Shown: positions 49,520-58,182, counted from the stretch's first letter. The stretch is 64,000 nucleotides of DNA from Micromonospora chokoriensis (GCF_900091505.1 NZ_LT607409.1:4216001-4280000); one strand, 5' to 3'. Program-made: numbers and translations. Notes: generated by a model from the letters alone, not told the origin.

Positions 49520-51219
49520 GCGCCGTGCGGCGCGACCGCTACATCGACCTGTACGGGCCAACGACCGGCGACCGGATCCGCCTGGCCGACACCAACCTGC
49601 TGATCGAGGTGGAGACCGACCACTGCGTCGGCGGTGACGAGGCGGTCTTCGGCGGCGGGAAGGTGATCCGCGAGTCGATGGGCCAGTCCCGCGCGACCCG
49701 CGCCGAGGGGGCGCTGGACACCGTCATCACCGGCGCCGTGGTGCTCGACCACTGGGGCGTGGTCAAGGCCGACGTGGGTCTGCGCGACGGACGGGTCGTG
49801 GCGCTCGGCCGGGCCGGCAACCCGGACACCATGCCCGGTGTCCACCCCGACCTGGTGATCGGCCCGTCGACCGAGGTGATCGCCGGCAACGGCCGGATCC
49901 TCACCGCCGGCGCGGTGGACACCCACGTGCACTTCATCTGCCCGCAGATCGTCACCGAGGCCCTCGCCAGTGGCATCACCACACTCGTCGGCGGCGGCAC
50001 CGGGCCGGCCGAGGGGACGCGGGCGACCACCGTCACGCCGAACGGCTGGCACCTGGCCCGGATGCACGAGGCGCTGGACACGATGCCGGTCAACGTGCTG
50101 CTGCTCGGCAAGGGCAACACCGTCTCGGAAGAGGCGCTGTGGGAGCAGCTGCGGGCCGGCGCGGGCGGTTTCAAGCTGCACGAGGACTGGGGCACCACGC
50201 CGGCGGCGATCGACGCCTGCCTACGGGTGGCGGACGCGTCCGGGGTGCAGGTGTCGATCCACACCGACACCCTCAACGAGGCCGGTTTCGTCGCCGACAC
50301 CCTGCGGGCTATCGGCGGCCGGGCCATCCACTCGTACCACACCGAGGGGGCCGGCGGCGGGCACGCGCCGGACATCATCACGGTCGCCGGCGAGCCGAAC
50401 GTGTTGCCCTCGTCGACCAACCCGACCCGGCCGTACACCGCGAACACGCTCGCCGAGCACCTGGACATGCTGATGGTCTGCCACCACCTCAACCCGTCCG
50501 TGCCGGAGGACCTGGCCTTCGCCGAGAGCCGGATCCGGCCGTCCACCATGGCCGCCGAGGACCTGCTGCACGACCTCGGCGCGATCTCCATCATCGGCTC
50601 GGACGCGCAGGCGATGGGCCGGGTCGGCGAGGTGATCCTGCGGACCTGGCAGAGCGCGCACGTGATGAAGGACCGGGTGGGCGCGCTGCCCGGCGACGGC
50701 GCCGCCGACAACCACCGGGCCCGGAGGTACGTGGCGAAGTACACCATCTGCGCGGCCATGGCGAACGGGCTGGACCGGGAGATCGGCTCGGTCGAGCCGG
50801 GCAAACTCGCCGATCTGGTGCTGTGGGATCCGGCGTTCTTCGGCGTACGACCACACCTGGTGCTCAAGGGCGGCATGATCGCGTACGCCCAGATGGGTGA
50901 CGCGAACGCCTCGATCCCCACGCCGCAGCCGATGCTGCCCCGGCCGATGTTCGGGGCGTACGGTGCCGCGGCGGCGGCCACCAGCCTGGCGTTCGTGGCG
51001 CCGGCGGCACTGGACGCGGGGCTGCGCCTGGACGTCCGACGCCGGGTCGTGCCGGTCAACGACGTGCGCTCGCGGGGCAAGGCCGACCTGCCGGAGAACA
51101 ACGCCATGCCGCGCATCGAGGTCGAGCCGGACACCTTCACCGTACGGATCGACGGTGTGGTGGTGGAGCCGGACCCGGTGACCCGGCTCCCGATGGCCCA
51201 GCGGTACTTCCTGTTCTGA
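49516..51219 (+). CDS. ureC: urease subunit alpha (catalytic)
   Basis: The 567-residue catalytic subunit with the di-nickel centre. Visible active-site elements are HVHFICP (two nickel His), the carbamylated Lys in GFKLHEDWG, SYHTEGAGGGHAPDI, the flap region with MVCHHLN and the Asp ligand in IGSDAQAMGR. All expected ligands are present, so the enzyme should be active once nickel is loaded. GTG 49516 follows the ureB overlap; its start YGPTTGDRIRLADT matches the family. Stop overlaps ureF ATG (TGATG). Confidence 0.97.
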   Translation: MSAVRRDRYIDLYGPTTGDRIRLADTNLLIEVETDHCVGGDEAVFGGGKVIRESMGQSRATRAEGALDTVITGAVVLDHWGVVKADVGLRDGRVVALGRAGNPDTMPGVHPDLVIGPSTEVIAGNGRILTAGAVDTHVHFICPQIVTEALASGITTLVGGGTGPAEGTRATTVTPNGWHLARMHEALDTMPVNVLLLGKGNTVSEEALWEQLRAGAGGFKLHEDWGTTPAAIDACLRVADASGVQVSIHTDTLNEAGFVADTLRAIGGRAIHSYHTEGAGGGHAPDIITVAGEPNVLPSSTNPTRPYTANTLAEHLDMLMVCHHLNPSVPEDLAFAESRIRPSTMAAEDLLHDLGAISIIGSDAQAMGRVGEVILRTWQSAHVMKDRVGALPGDGAADNHRARRYVAKYTICAAMANGLDREIGSVEPGKLADLVLWDPAFFGVRPHLVLKGGMIAYAQMGDANASIPTPQPMLPRPMFGAYGAAAAATSLAFVAPAALDAGLRLDVRRRVVPVNDVRSRGKADLPENNAMPRIEVEPDTFTVRIDGVVVEPDPVTRLPMAQRYFLF

Positions 51220-51914
51220 TGGCGACGCCGAGCCTGCTGTTGCTGGTGGCCGACGGGCGCTTCCCGGCCGGGGCGCACGCGCACTCCGGAGGTCTGGAAG
51301 CGGCCGTCGCCGCCGGCCGCGTCACCGACCTGGCGACGCTGGAGCAGTTCCTGGCCGGTCGGTTGGCCACCGCGGGGCTGGTCGGTGCGGCGTTCGCCGC
51401 CGCCGCGCACCGCGCCGCCGTGGCCGGAAGCGCCGAGGCCTGCCGGTCGAGCGTGTTGGCCCAGCTCGACGCGGAGCTGGACGCGCGTACCGCCGCACCG
51501 ACCCTGCGGGAGGTCTCCCGCCGGCAGGGTCGGGCGTTGCTGCGCGCCGGCCGGACCATCTGGCCGGACGCACCGTTCGGAGACCTGCCCGCGACACCGT
51601 GCGGCGTGCACCAACCGTTGGTGCTCGGGCTGCTCTGCGCCGCGGCCGGGCTGTCCCGCCTCGACAGCGCCACGATCGCCGCCTACGGGGCGGTGACCGG
51701 GGCGGCCAGCGCCGGCGTACGTCTGCTCGGCCTCGACCCGTACCGGGTCCAGGCCCTGCTGGTCGCCCTGGCCGACGCCTGCGACGGCACCGCTGCCGAC
51801 GCGGCGCGGGCCGCCGACGGTCCACCGGAGCGGCTGCCGGCCGCCGCCGCTCCACTCGCCGACATCCATGCCGAAATCCATGCCACCTGGGAGGTGCGTC
51901 TCTTTGCGTCCTGA
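51219..51914 (+). CDS. ureF: urease accessory protein UreF
   Basis: A 231-residue helical GTPase-regulating chaperone that, with UreD and UreG, loads nickel and CO2 into apo-urease. It has LLLVADGRFPAGAHAHSGGLEAAV near the start (cut here to ADGRFPAGAHAHSGG) and the C-terminal region RLLGLDPYRVQALLVALAD. It is the first accessory gene, overlapping ureC by TGATG. The order FGD with no ureE is common in actinomycetes. Confidence 0.93.
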   Translation: MATPSLLLLVADGRFPAGAHAHSGGLEAAVAAGRVTDLATLEQFLAGRLATAGLVGAAFAAAAHRAAVAGSAEACRSSVLAQLDAELDARTAAPTLREVSRRQGRALLRAGRTIWPDAPFGDLPATPCGVHQPLVLGLLCAAAGLSRLDSATIAAYGAVTGAASAGVRLLGLDPYRVQALLVALADACDGTAADAARAADGPPERLPAAAAPLADIHAEIHATWEVRLFAS

Positions 51915-52677
51915 CACCGCTGTGCCCACCGCCGAGTCGACCACACTGCTGTCGACCGCCGCGCCGCACGACGAGACCGTTCCACACACCCATCCCGAGC
52001 CGGGGGTGGATCCGCACCCGCCGCTGTCGCGTCCGGGCCGTGCCCTGCGGGTCGGCATCGGCGGCCCGGTCGGGTCCGGCAAGACGGCCCTGGTGGCCGC
52101 GCTCTGCCGTGCCTTCGCCGACGAGTTGCGGCTCGGGGTGGTGACCAACGACATCTACACCACCGAGGACGCCGACTTCCTCCGACGGGCCGGAGTGCTG
52201 GACCCGGCGCGCATCCGCGCGGTGGAGACCGGTTGCTGCCCGCACACGGCGATCCGTGACGACATCGGCGCGAACCTGGACGCCGTCGACGAACTGGCCG
52301 AGGCGGTCGGCCCGTTGGACCTGGTCCTGGTGGAGAGCGGCGGCGACAACCTCACCGCTACCTTCAGCCGGGGGCTCGTCGACCGGCAGATCTTCGTGGT
52401 GGACGTGGCCGGGGGCGACAAGGTGCCCCGCAAGGGCGGCCCGGGCGTCACCGCCGCCGACCTCCTCGTCATCAACAAGACCGATCTGGCGCCGCTGGTG
52501 GGCGCCGACCTCGCCGTCATGGACCGGGACGCGCGGGCGCGGCGCGGCGACCTGCCGACCGTCTTCCTGTCCATCGTGGGCGACCCGACGGCGAGCAGCG
52601 TCGCCGACTGGATCCGGCACGAGGTGGCCCACCACGCCGCCCCGCACCCGCTCGTCGCGCCGGCGCAGTCGCTCTGA
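51904..52677 (+). CDS. ureG: urease accessory GTPase UreG with His-containing N-terminus
   Basis: A 257-residue SIMIBI-class GTPase that delivers nickel to urease. P-loop GGPVGSGKTALV, the nickel-binding CPH motif in ETGCCPHTAIRDD, VESGGDNL and guanine-specificity NKTD are present. The N-terminus before the GTPase core is extended and contains several His (PHDETVPHTHPEPGVDPH), which may store nickel in place of the absent UreE. The start is uncertain: TTG 51904 has GGGAGG nine bases upstream; GTG 51922 and ATG 51868 are alternatives. Confidence 0.93.
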   Translation: MRPDTAVPTAESTTLLSTAAPHDETVPHTHPEPGVDPHPPLSRPGRALRVGIGGPVGSGKTALVAALCRAFADELRLGVVTNDIYTTEDADFLRRAGVLDPARIRAVETGCCPHTAIRDDIGANLDAVDELAEAVGPLDLVLVESGGDNLTATFSRGLVDRQIFVVDVAGGDKVPRKGGPGVTAADLLVINKTDLAPLVGADLAVMDRDARARRGDLPTVFLSIVGDPTASSVADWIRHEVAHHAAPHPLVAPAQSL

Positions 52678-53393
52678 TGCGTGCGCTCGCCCGGCTGGTC
52701 GCCCGGGCCGACGGCCGGGGCGGCACGACACTGGTCGAGCTGCGCGGCGAGACGCCGCTCCTGCTGCGTCAGACCCCCGCCGACGGTGGTGTCGCCACGG
52801 TGCACCTCGTCGGCGGGGCGGCCGGCCCGCTCGCCGGCGACGATCTGCGGCTGGAGATCGAGGTGGGCCCGGGCGCCGCGGTGCGGGTGCACACCGTCGC
52901 CGCGGCGATCGCCCTGCCGGGCCGGCCGGGCGCGGTGTCCCGGATGACGGTACGGGCGGTGGTGCACGCCGGAGCCACCCTGCACTGGCTTCCCGAGCAA
53001 CTGGTCGCGGCGGCCGGCTGCGCGCACCTCGCCGAATCCCGGGTCGATCTGGCCGCGGGGTCGCGCCTGCGGTGGCGCGACGAGCTGGTCTGCGGCCGGT
53101 ACGGCGAGTCGCCCGGCGGGGCGGTCGTGCACACGCAGGTCGACTACGCGGATCGGCCGCTGCTGCGTCAGTCCCTCGCGGTGGGGCCGCATGCGCCTGG
53201 CTGGGCCGGCCCCGCGGTGCTCGGTGGGGCGCCGGCCACCGGTTCGTTGCTGGTGGTCGACGAATCGCGACCCGTCGAGCCGGCGGCGGTGGACGGGACC
53301 GTCGCCCGACTGCCGCTGGCCGGCGGACCGGCGACCCTCTGGACCGCCACAGCCCCGGACGCGCACACCCTGCGCGCCCACCTCAGCCCGTAG
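52677..53393 (+). CDS. ureD: urease accessory protein UreD/UreH
   Basis: A 238-residue scaffold protein that docks UreF-UreG onto apo-urease. The sequence is typical of the divergent actinobacterial form: TPLLLRQTPADGG, AGPLAGDDLRLEIEVGPGA, LHWLPEQLVAAAGC and SRLRWRDELVCGR. It overlaps ureG by TGATG and is the last gene of the operon, followed by a terminator hairpin. Confidence 0.9.
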   Translation: MRALARLVARADGRGGTTLVELRGETPLLLRQTPADGGVATVHLVGGAAGPLAGDDLRLEIEVGPGAAVRVHTVAAAIALPGRPGAVSRMTVRAVVHAGATLHWLPEQLVAAAGCAHLAESRVDLAAGSRLRWRDELVCGRYGESPGGAVVHTQVDYADRPLLRQSLAVGPHAPGWAGPAVLGGAPATGSLLVVDESRPVEPAAVDGTVARLPLAGGPATLWTATAPDAHTLRAHLSP

Positions 53394-53398
53394 GGAAC

Positions 53399-53449
53399 GG
53401 CGGTCCCGGGCCCTCGATGTTCGGCATCCTCGCCCGAACCGGGACCGCC
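53399..53449 (+). terminator. hairpin after ureD
   Basis: An 11-bp perfect stem (GGCGGTCCCGG with CCGGGACCGCC) and a 29-nt loop starting 5 bases after the ureD stop; no T-run. Confidence 0.55.
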
Positions 53450-53512
53450 GCCCCATATGGTCGAGAACACCCGCGACTGTCGGTCGCGCGCGACGGTGCA
53501 CAGGAGGCCGTG

Positions 53513-53887
53513 ATGAGTGGAAGTGATCGACCCGAGGGCATCAGTCCGACGGCGGTGGAGGGAGCGCCGGGGCTGTGGCGCGTCGACCTGCAGAGGCACG
53601 ACCTCAGCATTCCCGGGCGTGAGGTCGTGCAGAGCCGGGTGGAGTTCACGCCGGACTCGCCACCGTTCAAGCACTTCCACCCGGGCGAGGAGATCATCTG
53701 CGTGCTCCAGGGATCGCTGGAGTACACGCTCGAGGGTCAGCCACCAGTGGTGTGCAACGTGGGTGACGCCCTCACCGTGCCGTACGGGGTTCACCACCAG
53801 GCGAGGAACGTCGGCGACGGTGTCGCCGTCGAGCTGGCCACGTACGTCGTGGAGAAGGGCAAGCCGCTGCTCACCAAGGTCGAGTGA
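53513..53887 (+). CDS. cupin-domain protein
   Basis: A 124-residue single-domain cupin. Metal-binding motif 1 is visible in HFHPGEEIICVLQGSLEY and motif 2 in VPYGVHHQARNVGDG. Such proteins may be dioxygenases, isomerases or simple ligand binders. CAGGAGG lies 8 bases before ATG 53513. It follows the urease operon by 119 bp containing a hairpin and is convergent with the MarR gene (11 bp between stops), so a MarR-cupin functional link is plausible. Confidence 0.88.
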   Translation: MSGSDRPEGISPTAVEGAPGLWRVDLQRHDLSIPGREVVQSRVEFTPDSPPFKHFHPGEEIICVLQGSLEYTLEGQPPVVCNVGDALTVPYGVHHQARNVGDGVAVELATYVVEKGKPLLTKVE

Positions 53888-53898
53888 GGCGGCGCGGG

Positions 53899-54363
53899 TC
53901 AGCGGCGTGAGCCCGTCACGCCCGCGCGGTCGCCACGACGCGCCGGGTCGAGGCGGTCGACCAGGTCGTCAAGTCGCTCGACCAGGCCGGCGTCCGTCGG
54001 GATGCCCAGCTCGGCCAGGCTCGCCCGGACCCGCTGGTCGAGGCGTTCGTGCTCACGTCGGCCGCGCGCCGTCAGGTACGCGCGGATCCGTCGACGGTCC
54101 AGTGGGTCGATCCGGCGGAAGACGAGGTTGCGGTCGACGAGGTGGTCGACCAGTTTGGTGAGGGTGCCCGGAGGCAGCGACGCCTCGGCGGACACCTCGC
54201 TCATCGGGTGACCCTGGCCGTCGGCGAGGAGGCAGAGCACCCGCCACGCCTCGATGGTCAACGCGTCGTCGGCCAGCACGGCGCCCAGCCGGCGGGAGAG
54301 CAGCCGTTCGGCGCGGGTGAGCGAGCGCAGCAGGTCGGCTGGCGCCCCGGGCACGTCTGACAT
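53899..54363 (-). CDS. MarR-family transcriptional regulator
   Basis: A 154-residue winged-helix regulator: ALTIEAWRVLCLLADGQGHPMSEVS, recognition region PPGTLTKLVDHLVDRNLVFR and the wing with DPLDRRRIRAYLTARGRREH (motifs quoted in part). It would bind as a dimer to a palindrome near its own promoter and be released by a small aromatic ligand. It is divergent from the AmiC/UrtA-like gene with 96 bp between starts, so it may control that gene. Confidence 0.9.
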   Translation of the reverse strand: MSDVPGAPADLLRSLTRAERLLSRRLGAVLADDALTIEAWRVLCLLADGQGHPMSEVSAEASLPPGTLTKLVDHLVDRNLVFRRIDPLDRRRIRAYLTARGRREHERLDQRVRASLAELGIPTDAGLVERLDDLVDRLDPARRGDRAGVTGSRR

Positions 54364-54459
54364 GCGACTCCCTGGTGCGGTGGCCCCGCCATGGTACCGA
54401 GTCGTCCCGGTCCGTGGTGAGCTCTGGCCTTCGGTCGTGGGTCGGGCAATCATGTGCTC

Positions 54460-55542
54460 ATGTCCGCTCCGGCACCGCCGTGGCTGACCGTCGACAGTGC
54501 CGTGGTCAGCATCGCGCTGGTCTACCCCATGCGCGGGCCGGGCGGGATGTTCGGCCCCACCTGCGAACTGTGCGCGCAGCTCGCGGTGGAGGAGATCAAC
54601 AGCTGTGGCGGGGTGCTGGGTCGTGAGCTGCGGCTGGTGCCGGTCGACGGTGGCGCGCCTCCGGCCGAGGTGGCCGCCGAGGTCGAGGCGTTGGTGTCGG
54701 TGGGGGCCGTGCAGGGGGTGACGGGGTGGCACATCTCGTCGGTGCGCCAGGCGCTGGCGCCCCGCGTCGCGCACCGGGTGCCGTATGTCTACACCGCACT
54801 CTACGAGGGCGGTGAGCGTACCGAAGGGGTCTTCCTGACCAGCGAGACGCCGGACGCCCAACTGTGGCCCGCGATGCGGCTGCTCGCGGGAGAGCAGCGG
54901 GTGCGTCGGTGGTTCGTGGTCGGCAACGACTACGTCTGGCCCCGCCGGACGGCACGGGCGGCGGCGCGGTACGCGGTGCGCGGCGGCGGGCAGGTGGTGG
55001 GCCGGCACTTCCTGCCGTTGGACGCGCACGACTTCGGCGAGGTGCTGCGGCGCATCGAGCACAGCGACGCGGACGCGGTGCTGATGCTGCTGGTCGGAGC
55101 GGACGCGGTGCGGTTCAACCGGGCGTTCGCCCGTTCCGGGTTGGACCAGCGCTGCCTGCGCCTGAGCACGCTGATGGACGAGAACATGCTGCTGGCCAGC
55201 GGTGCCGGCGCGACGCGTCGGTTGTACAGCACGGCGGGTTTCTTCGCCGGTCTGGTGACCCAGGAGAACCTGGACTTCCACGGCGACTTCGCCCGTCGCT
55301 TCGGGGTGGAGGCGCCGCCGCTGGGCAGCCTGGGGGAGTCGTGCTACGAGGGCGTGATGCTGCTCGCCGCGCTGATCGGCCAGGCCCGCACCCTCGACGT
55401 CCGGGCCATCGAGACGGCAGCGGACACGGTCGCGTACCACGGGCCGCGCGGGCGGTTGCAGCTGCGCGGTCGGCACGTACGTCAGCGCATCTATCTGGCC
55501 GAGGCCGACGGGCTCGACTTCACGGTGCTCGCCCAGCTCTGA
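54460..55542 (+). CDS. UrtA/AmiC-like periplasmic-binding-fold protein without signal peptide
   Basis: A 360-residue type I periplasmic-binding-fold protein (Peripla_BP_6), similar in plan to UrtA, FmdD and the amide sensor AmiC: IALVYPMRGPGGMFGP, AVEEINSCGGVLGRELRLV, VVGNDYVWPRRTARA and NLDFHGDFARRFG. Unlike UrtA it has neither signal peptide nor lipobox, so it should stay in the cytoplasm as AmiC does. It may sense urea or short amides and act on a partner; no ANTAR AmiR gene is adjacent. ATG 54460 is preferred to GTG 54454. Confidence 0.82.
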   Translation: MSAPAPPWLTVDSAVVSIALVYPMRGPGGMFGPTCELCAQLAVEEINSCGGVLGRELRLVPVDGGAPPAEVAAEVEALVSVGAVQGVTGWHISSVRQALAPRVAHRVPYVYTALYEGGERTEGVFLTSETPDAQLWPAMRLLAGEQRVRRWFVVGNDYVWPRRTARAAARYAVRGGGQVVGRHFLPLDAHDFGEVLRRIEHSDADAVLMLLVGADAVRFNRAFARSGLDQRCLRLSTLMDENMLLASGAGATRRLYSTAGFFAGLVTQENLDFHGDFARRFGVEAPPLGSLGESCYEGVMLLAALIGQARTLDVRAIETAADTVAYHGPRGRLQLRGRHVRQRIYLAEADGLDFTVLAQL

Positions 55543-55584
55543 GCCGCCGCGCCGGGAGCGGCCCGGTCCGGGTCGGCCGGACCC

Positions 55585-55615
55585 TTGACAGCCGCACCCG
55601 ACCCGGACCTAAGAT
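55585..55615 (+). promoter_or_regulatory. candidate promoter for the urt operon
   Basis: TTGACA at 55585-55590 and TAAGAT at 55610-55615, with a 19-bp spacer. The -35 is a perfect consensus. The transcript would have a leader of about 350 nt before urtA. Confidence 0.5.
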
Positions 55616-55725
55616 ACTTCCTGCGTGAAGGATCTGCCCTCGGGGTCGGATTCCGCCAATGCGCGTCCCCGGTCGGTGAAATCGTCTCCCGACCTTTCTG
55701 GTGACTCCTTTTCTCAGCCTCTCTG

Positions 55726-55765
55726 AACGGCCGTAACCGTTTCTCCGACGGTGCCGGCCGTTTTT
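55726..55765 (+). terminator. intrinsic terminator inside the urtA leader
   Basis: Outer stem AACGGCCG/CGGCCGTT and inner stem ACCGT/ACGGT, closed by a 7-nt loop and followed by TTTTT. A terminator with a T-run is unusual in this window. It lies downstream of the candidate promoter and 210 bp before urtA, so it may be conditional. Confidence 0.65.
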
Positions 55766-55790
55766 CGGTGTGCGCCCGTCCGGCAGCGCG

Positions 55791-55817
55791 GAAACAGTCA
55801 ATTAAGGACCGGGAAAC
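55791..55817 (+). promoter_or_regulatory. paired GAAAC boxes, possible GlnR site
   Basis: GGAAAC occurs with GAAAC at 55791-55795 and 55813-55817, exactly 22 bp apart. GlnR sites in actinomycetes are built from GTnAC and GAAAC half-boxes repeating with 22-bp periodicity. The GTnAC halves are poor here, so the call is tentative, but nitrogen control of urea uptake is expected. Confidence 0.35.
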
Positions 55818-55975
55818 ACTCGCGCAATGATGCCGGTCGACGCTTTCGGTGCCCATATCCGAGTCGATGCCCCGGGCCGACGTCCACCCGTCAGCCCGGC
55901 ATCGCCCACGTCAGCTCCACCGGACCGCACCGACCGTCCTTTCGCCACTTCCTCAGTGCACCGCAGGGAGAGTAG

Positions 55976-57220
55976 ATGTCACTGTTCCCCGGCCGCCGCA
56001 TCCTGGCGGGTGCCATGACCCTTGTCGCCGCGGCCGCGTTGACCGCGTGCGGCAGTAAGACCGACGACGCGGCCAACGCGGCCGGCGTCACCGCCGACGT
56101 CTCCGGCGACACCGTCAAGGTGGGCCTGCTCAACTCGCTCTCCGGCACCATGGCGATCAGCGAGGTCACCGTCCGCGACTCCATCATGCTCGCCGTCGAG
56201 GAGATCAACGCGGCCGGCGGCGTCCTCGGCAGGAAGGTCCAGCCGGTCGGTGAGGACGGCGCCTCCGACTGGCCCACCTTCGCCGAGAAGGCCGAGAAGC
56301 TCATCTCCGAGGACCGGGTCGCCGCCGTCTTCGGCTGCTGGACGTCGGCCAGCCGCAAGGCCGTCAAGCCGGTGTTCGAGAAGAACAAGGCACTGCTGTT
56401 CTACCCCGTGCAGTACGAGGGGCTCGAACAGTCCCCCTACATCTTCTACACCGGAGCGACGACCAACCAGCAGATCGTTCCCGGGCTCGACTACCTGAAG
56501 GCGCAGGGTGTCACATCGGTCTATCTGGTCGGCAGTGACTACGTCTTCCCCCGTACCGCCAACAAAATCATCAAGGCGTACGCGACGGCGAACGGGATGA
56601 CAGTTCTCGGCGAGGACTACGCGCCGCTCGGATCCACCGAGTTCGGCACCATCGTCAACAAGGTCAAGTCGTCCGGGGCAGCCGCCGTGTTCAACACGCT
56701 CAACGGCGACAGCAACGTCGCGTTCTTCAAGGAGTACAAGTCCGCCGGCCTGACCGCCGCCACCATGCCCGTGGTGTCGGTGTCGATCGCCGAGGAGGAG
56801 GTCAAGGGCATCGGCACCCAGTACCTGGAGGGTCAGCTGACCGCCTGGAACTACTACCAGACCACCCCCGGGGCGGCGAACTCGACGTTCGTGGCCGCGT
56901 ACAAGGCGAAGTACGGCGCGGACAAGCCCACCAGCGACCCGATGGAGGCCGCGTACGTCGCCGTGCACCTGTGGAAGGCCATGGTCGAGAAGGCCGGCGC
57001 CTTCGACGTGGAGAAGGTCCGCGCCGCCTCCGACGGGATCACCTTCGACGCGCCGGAGGGCCTGGTCACGGTGGACGGCAAGACCCAGCACATCGCCAAG
57101 ACCGCCCGGATCGGCAAGATCGGCGCGGACGGTCTGATCACCGAGGTGTGGAACTCCGGCAAGCCTGTCGTACCGGACCCGTACCTCAAGACCTATCCGT
57201 GGGCGAGCGGCCTGAGCTGA
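55976..57220 (+). CDS. urtA: urea ABC transporter substrate-binding lipoprotein
   Basis: A 414-residue exported lipoprotein that captures urea. The signal peptide ends in a lipobox (ALTAC, Cys at about residue 24). The binding domain has VKVGLLNSLSGTMAISEV, VFGCWTSASRKAVKPVFE, LLFYPVQYEGLEQSPYIFYTGA and VGSDYVFPRTAN, which are UrtA-specific rather than general amino-acid-binding motifs (motifs abbreviated). GGGAGAG precedes ATG 55976. It is followed by a strong hairpin before urtB, allowing more UrtA than membrane subunits. Confidence 0.95.
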   Translation: MSLFPGRRILAGAMTLVAAAALTACGSKTDDAANAAGVTADVSGDTVKVGLLNSLSGTMAISEVTVRDSIMLAVEEINAAGGVLGRKVQPVGEDGASDWPTFAEKAEKLISEDRVAAVFGCWTSASRKAVKPVFEKNKALLFYPVQYEGLEQSPYIFYTGATTNQQIVPGLDYLKAQGVTSVYLVGSDYVFPRTANKIIKAYATANGMTVLGEDYAPLGSTEFGTIVNKVKSSGAAAVFNTLNGDSNVAFFKEYKSAGLTAATMPVVSVSIAEEEVKGIGTQYLEGQLTAWNYYQTTPGAANSTFVAAYKAKYGADKPTSDPMEAAYVAVHLWKAMVEKAGAFDVEKVRAASDGITFDAPEGLVTVDGKTQHIAKTARIGKIGADGLITEVWNSGKPVVPDPYLKTYPWASGLS

Positions 57221-57227
57221 CGACGCC

Positions 57228-57267
57228 GGCCCGGGTGGGGCGCGTCGCCGCGCGCCCCACCCGGGCC
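57228..57267 (+). terminator. hairpin between urtA and urtB
   Basis: A 17-bp perfect stem (GGCCCGGGTGGGGCGCG and complement) with a 6-nt loop directly after urtA. Partial termination or 3'-end protection here would raise urtA mRNA over urtBCDE, as is usual for binding-protein genes. Confidence 0.7.
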
Positions 57268-57294
57268 ACCCGACCAGCAGTTCGGAGACCCACA

Positions 57295-58182
57295 GTGACA
57301 GTCCTCTTCGGTCAACTCTTCACCGGTATCAGCATCGGCGCGGTGCTGCTGCTCATCGCGCTCGGCCTCGCACTGACCTTCGGCCAGATGAACGTGATCA
57401 ACATGGCGCACGGTGAGTTCATCATGGCCGGCGCGTACACCACCTACGTCCTCCAGCAGAGCATCACCGGGGCCGGCTGGTCCCTGGTGGTCGCGCTGCC
57501 GGTGGCGTTCGTGGTCGCCGGCACCATGGGCGCGCTCCTGGAGCTGCTGCTCATCCGCCGGCTGTACGCCCGACCGCTGGACACCCTGCTGGTCACCTGG
57601 GGCGTGTCGCTGATGCTGCAACAGCTGGCCCGGGACATCTTCGGCAGCCCGAACGTGCAGACCCGCGCGCCCGAGCTGCTGACCGGCAACGTGGCGCTCC
57701 CCGGTGGGCTGACCATCGCCAACAACCGGCTGTTCATCCTGGCCCTCGCGGTGGCCGCCGTCGCGGCCCTCACCCTGGGACTGCGGCTCACCCCGCTCGG
57801 GCGTCGCATCCGCGCGGTGGTGCAGAACCGGGACCTCGCCGCGGTGTCCGGCATCGCCACCTCCCGGGTCGACCGGACGACCTTCTTCGTCGGGTCCGGG
57901 CTGGCCGGGCTCGCCGGGGTGGCGCTGACCCTGCTCGGCCCGATCGGCCCGACGATGGGCACCAACCTGATCATCGATGCCTTCCTGGTGGTCGTGGTCG
58001 GCGGGATCGGCCAGCTCAAGGGCAGCGTGATCGTCGCCTTCGCCCTCGGCGTCCTGCAGGCCACCGGGGAGTACCTCACCACCCTCAGCGTCGCCAAGGT
58101 GATCGTGTTCGTGGCGATCGTCGCGTTCCTCCAGTGGCGGCCACAGGGCCTGTTCACCCTGCGGACCAGGAGCCTCGCATGA
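57295..58182 (+). CDS. urtB: urea ABC transporter permease
   Basis: A 295-residue branched-chain-type permease with about eight helices. The opening LFGQLFTGISIGAVLLLIALGLALTFGQMNVINMAHGEF (quoted here only as the site, residues 4-42) and the coupling segment RIRAVVQNRDLAAVSGIAT are typical of UrtB/LivH. It forms the channel with UrtC. GTG 57295 follows GGAG by 8 bases. Its stop overlaps urtC (ATGA). Confidence 0.93.
   Translation: MTVLFGQLFTGISIGAVLLLIALGLALTFGQMNVINMAHGEFIMAGAYTTYVLQQSITGAGWSLVVALPVAFVVAGTMGALLELLLIRRLYARPLDTLLVTWGVSLMLQQLARDIFGSPNVQTRAPELLTGNVALPGGLTIANNRLFILALAVAAVAALTLGLRLTPLGRRIRAVVQNRDLAAVSGIATSRVDRTTFFVGSGLAGLAGVALTLLGPIGPTMGTNLIIDAFLVVVVGGIGQLKGSVIVAFALGVLQATGEYLTTLSVAKVIVFVAIVAFLQWRPQGLFTLRTRSLA

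Noticed and set aside
49539..52154. An 871-codon minus-strand frame opposite ureC-ureF-ureG
   Set aside because: It is the antisense shadow of well-identified urease genes and shows no domain.
55620..55765. Guanidine-I (ykkC) riboswitch before urtA
   Set aside because: The position is suggestive but the conserved ykkC sequence blocks are not present in the leader.
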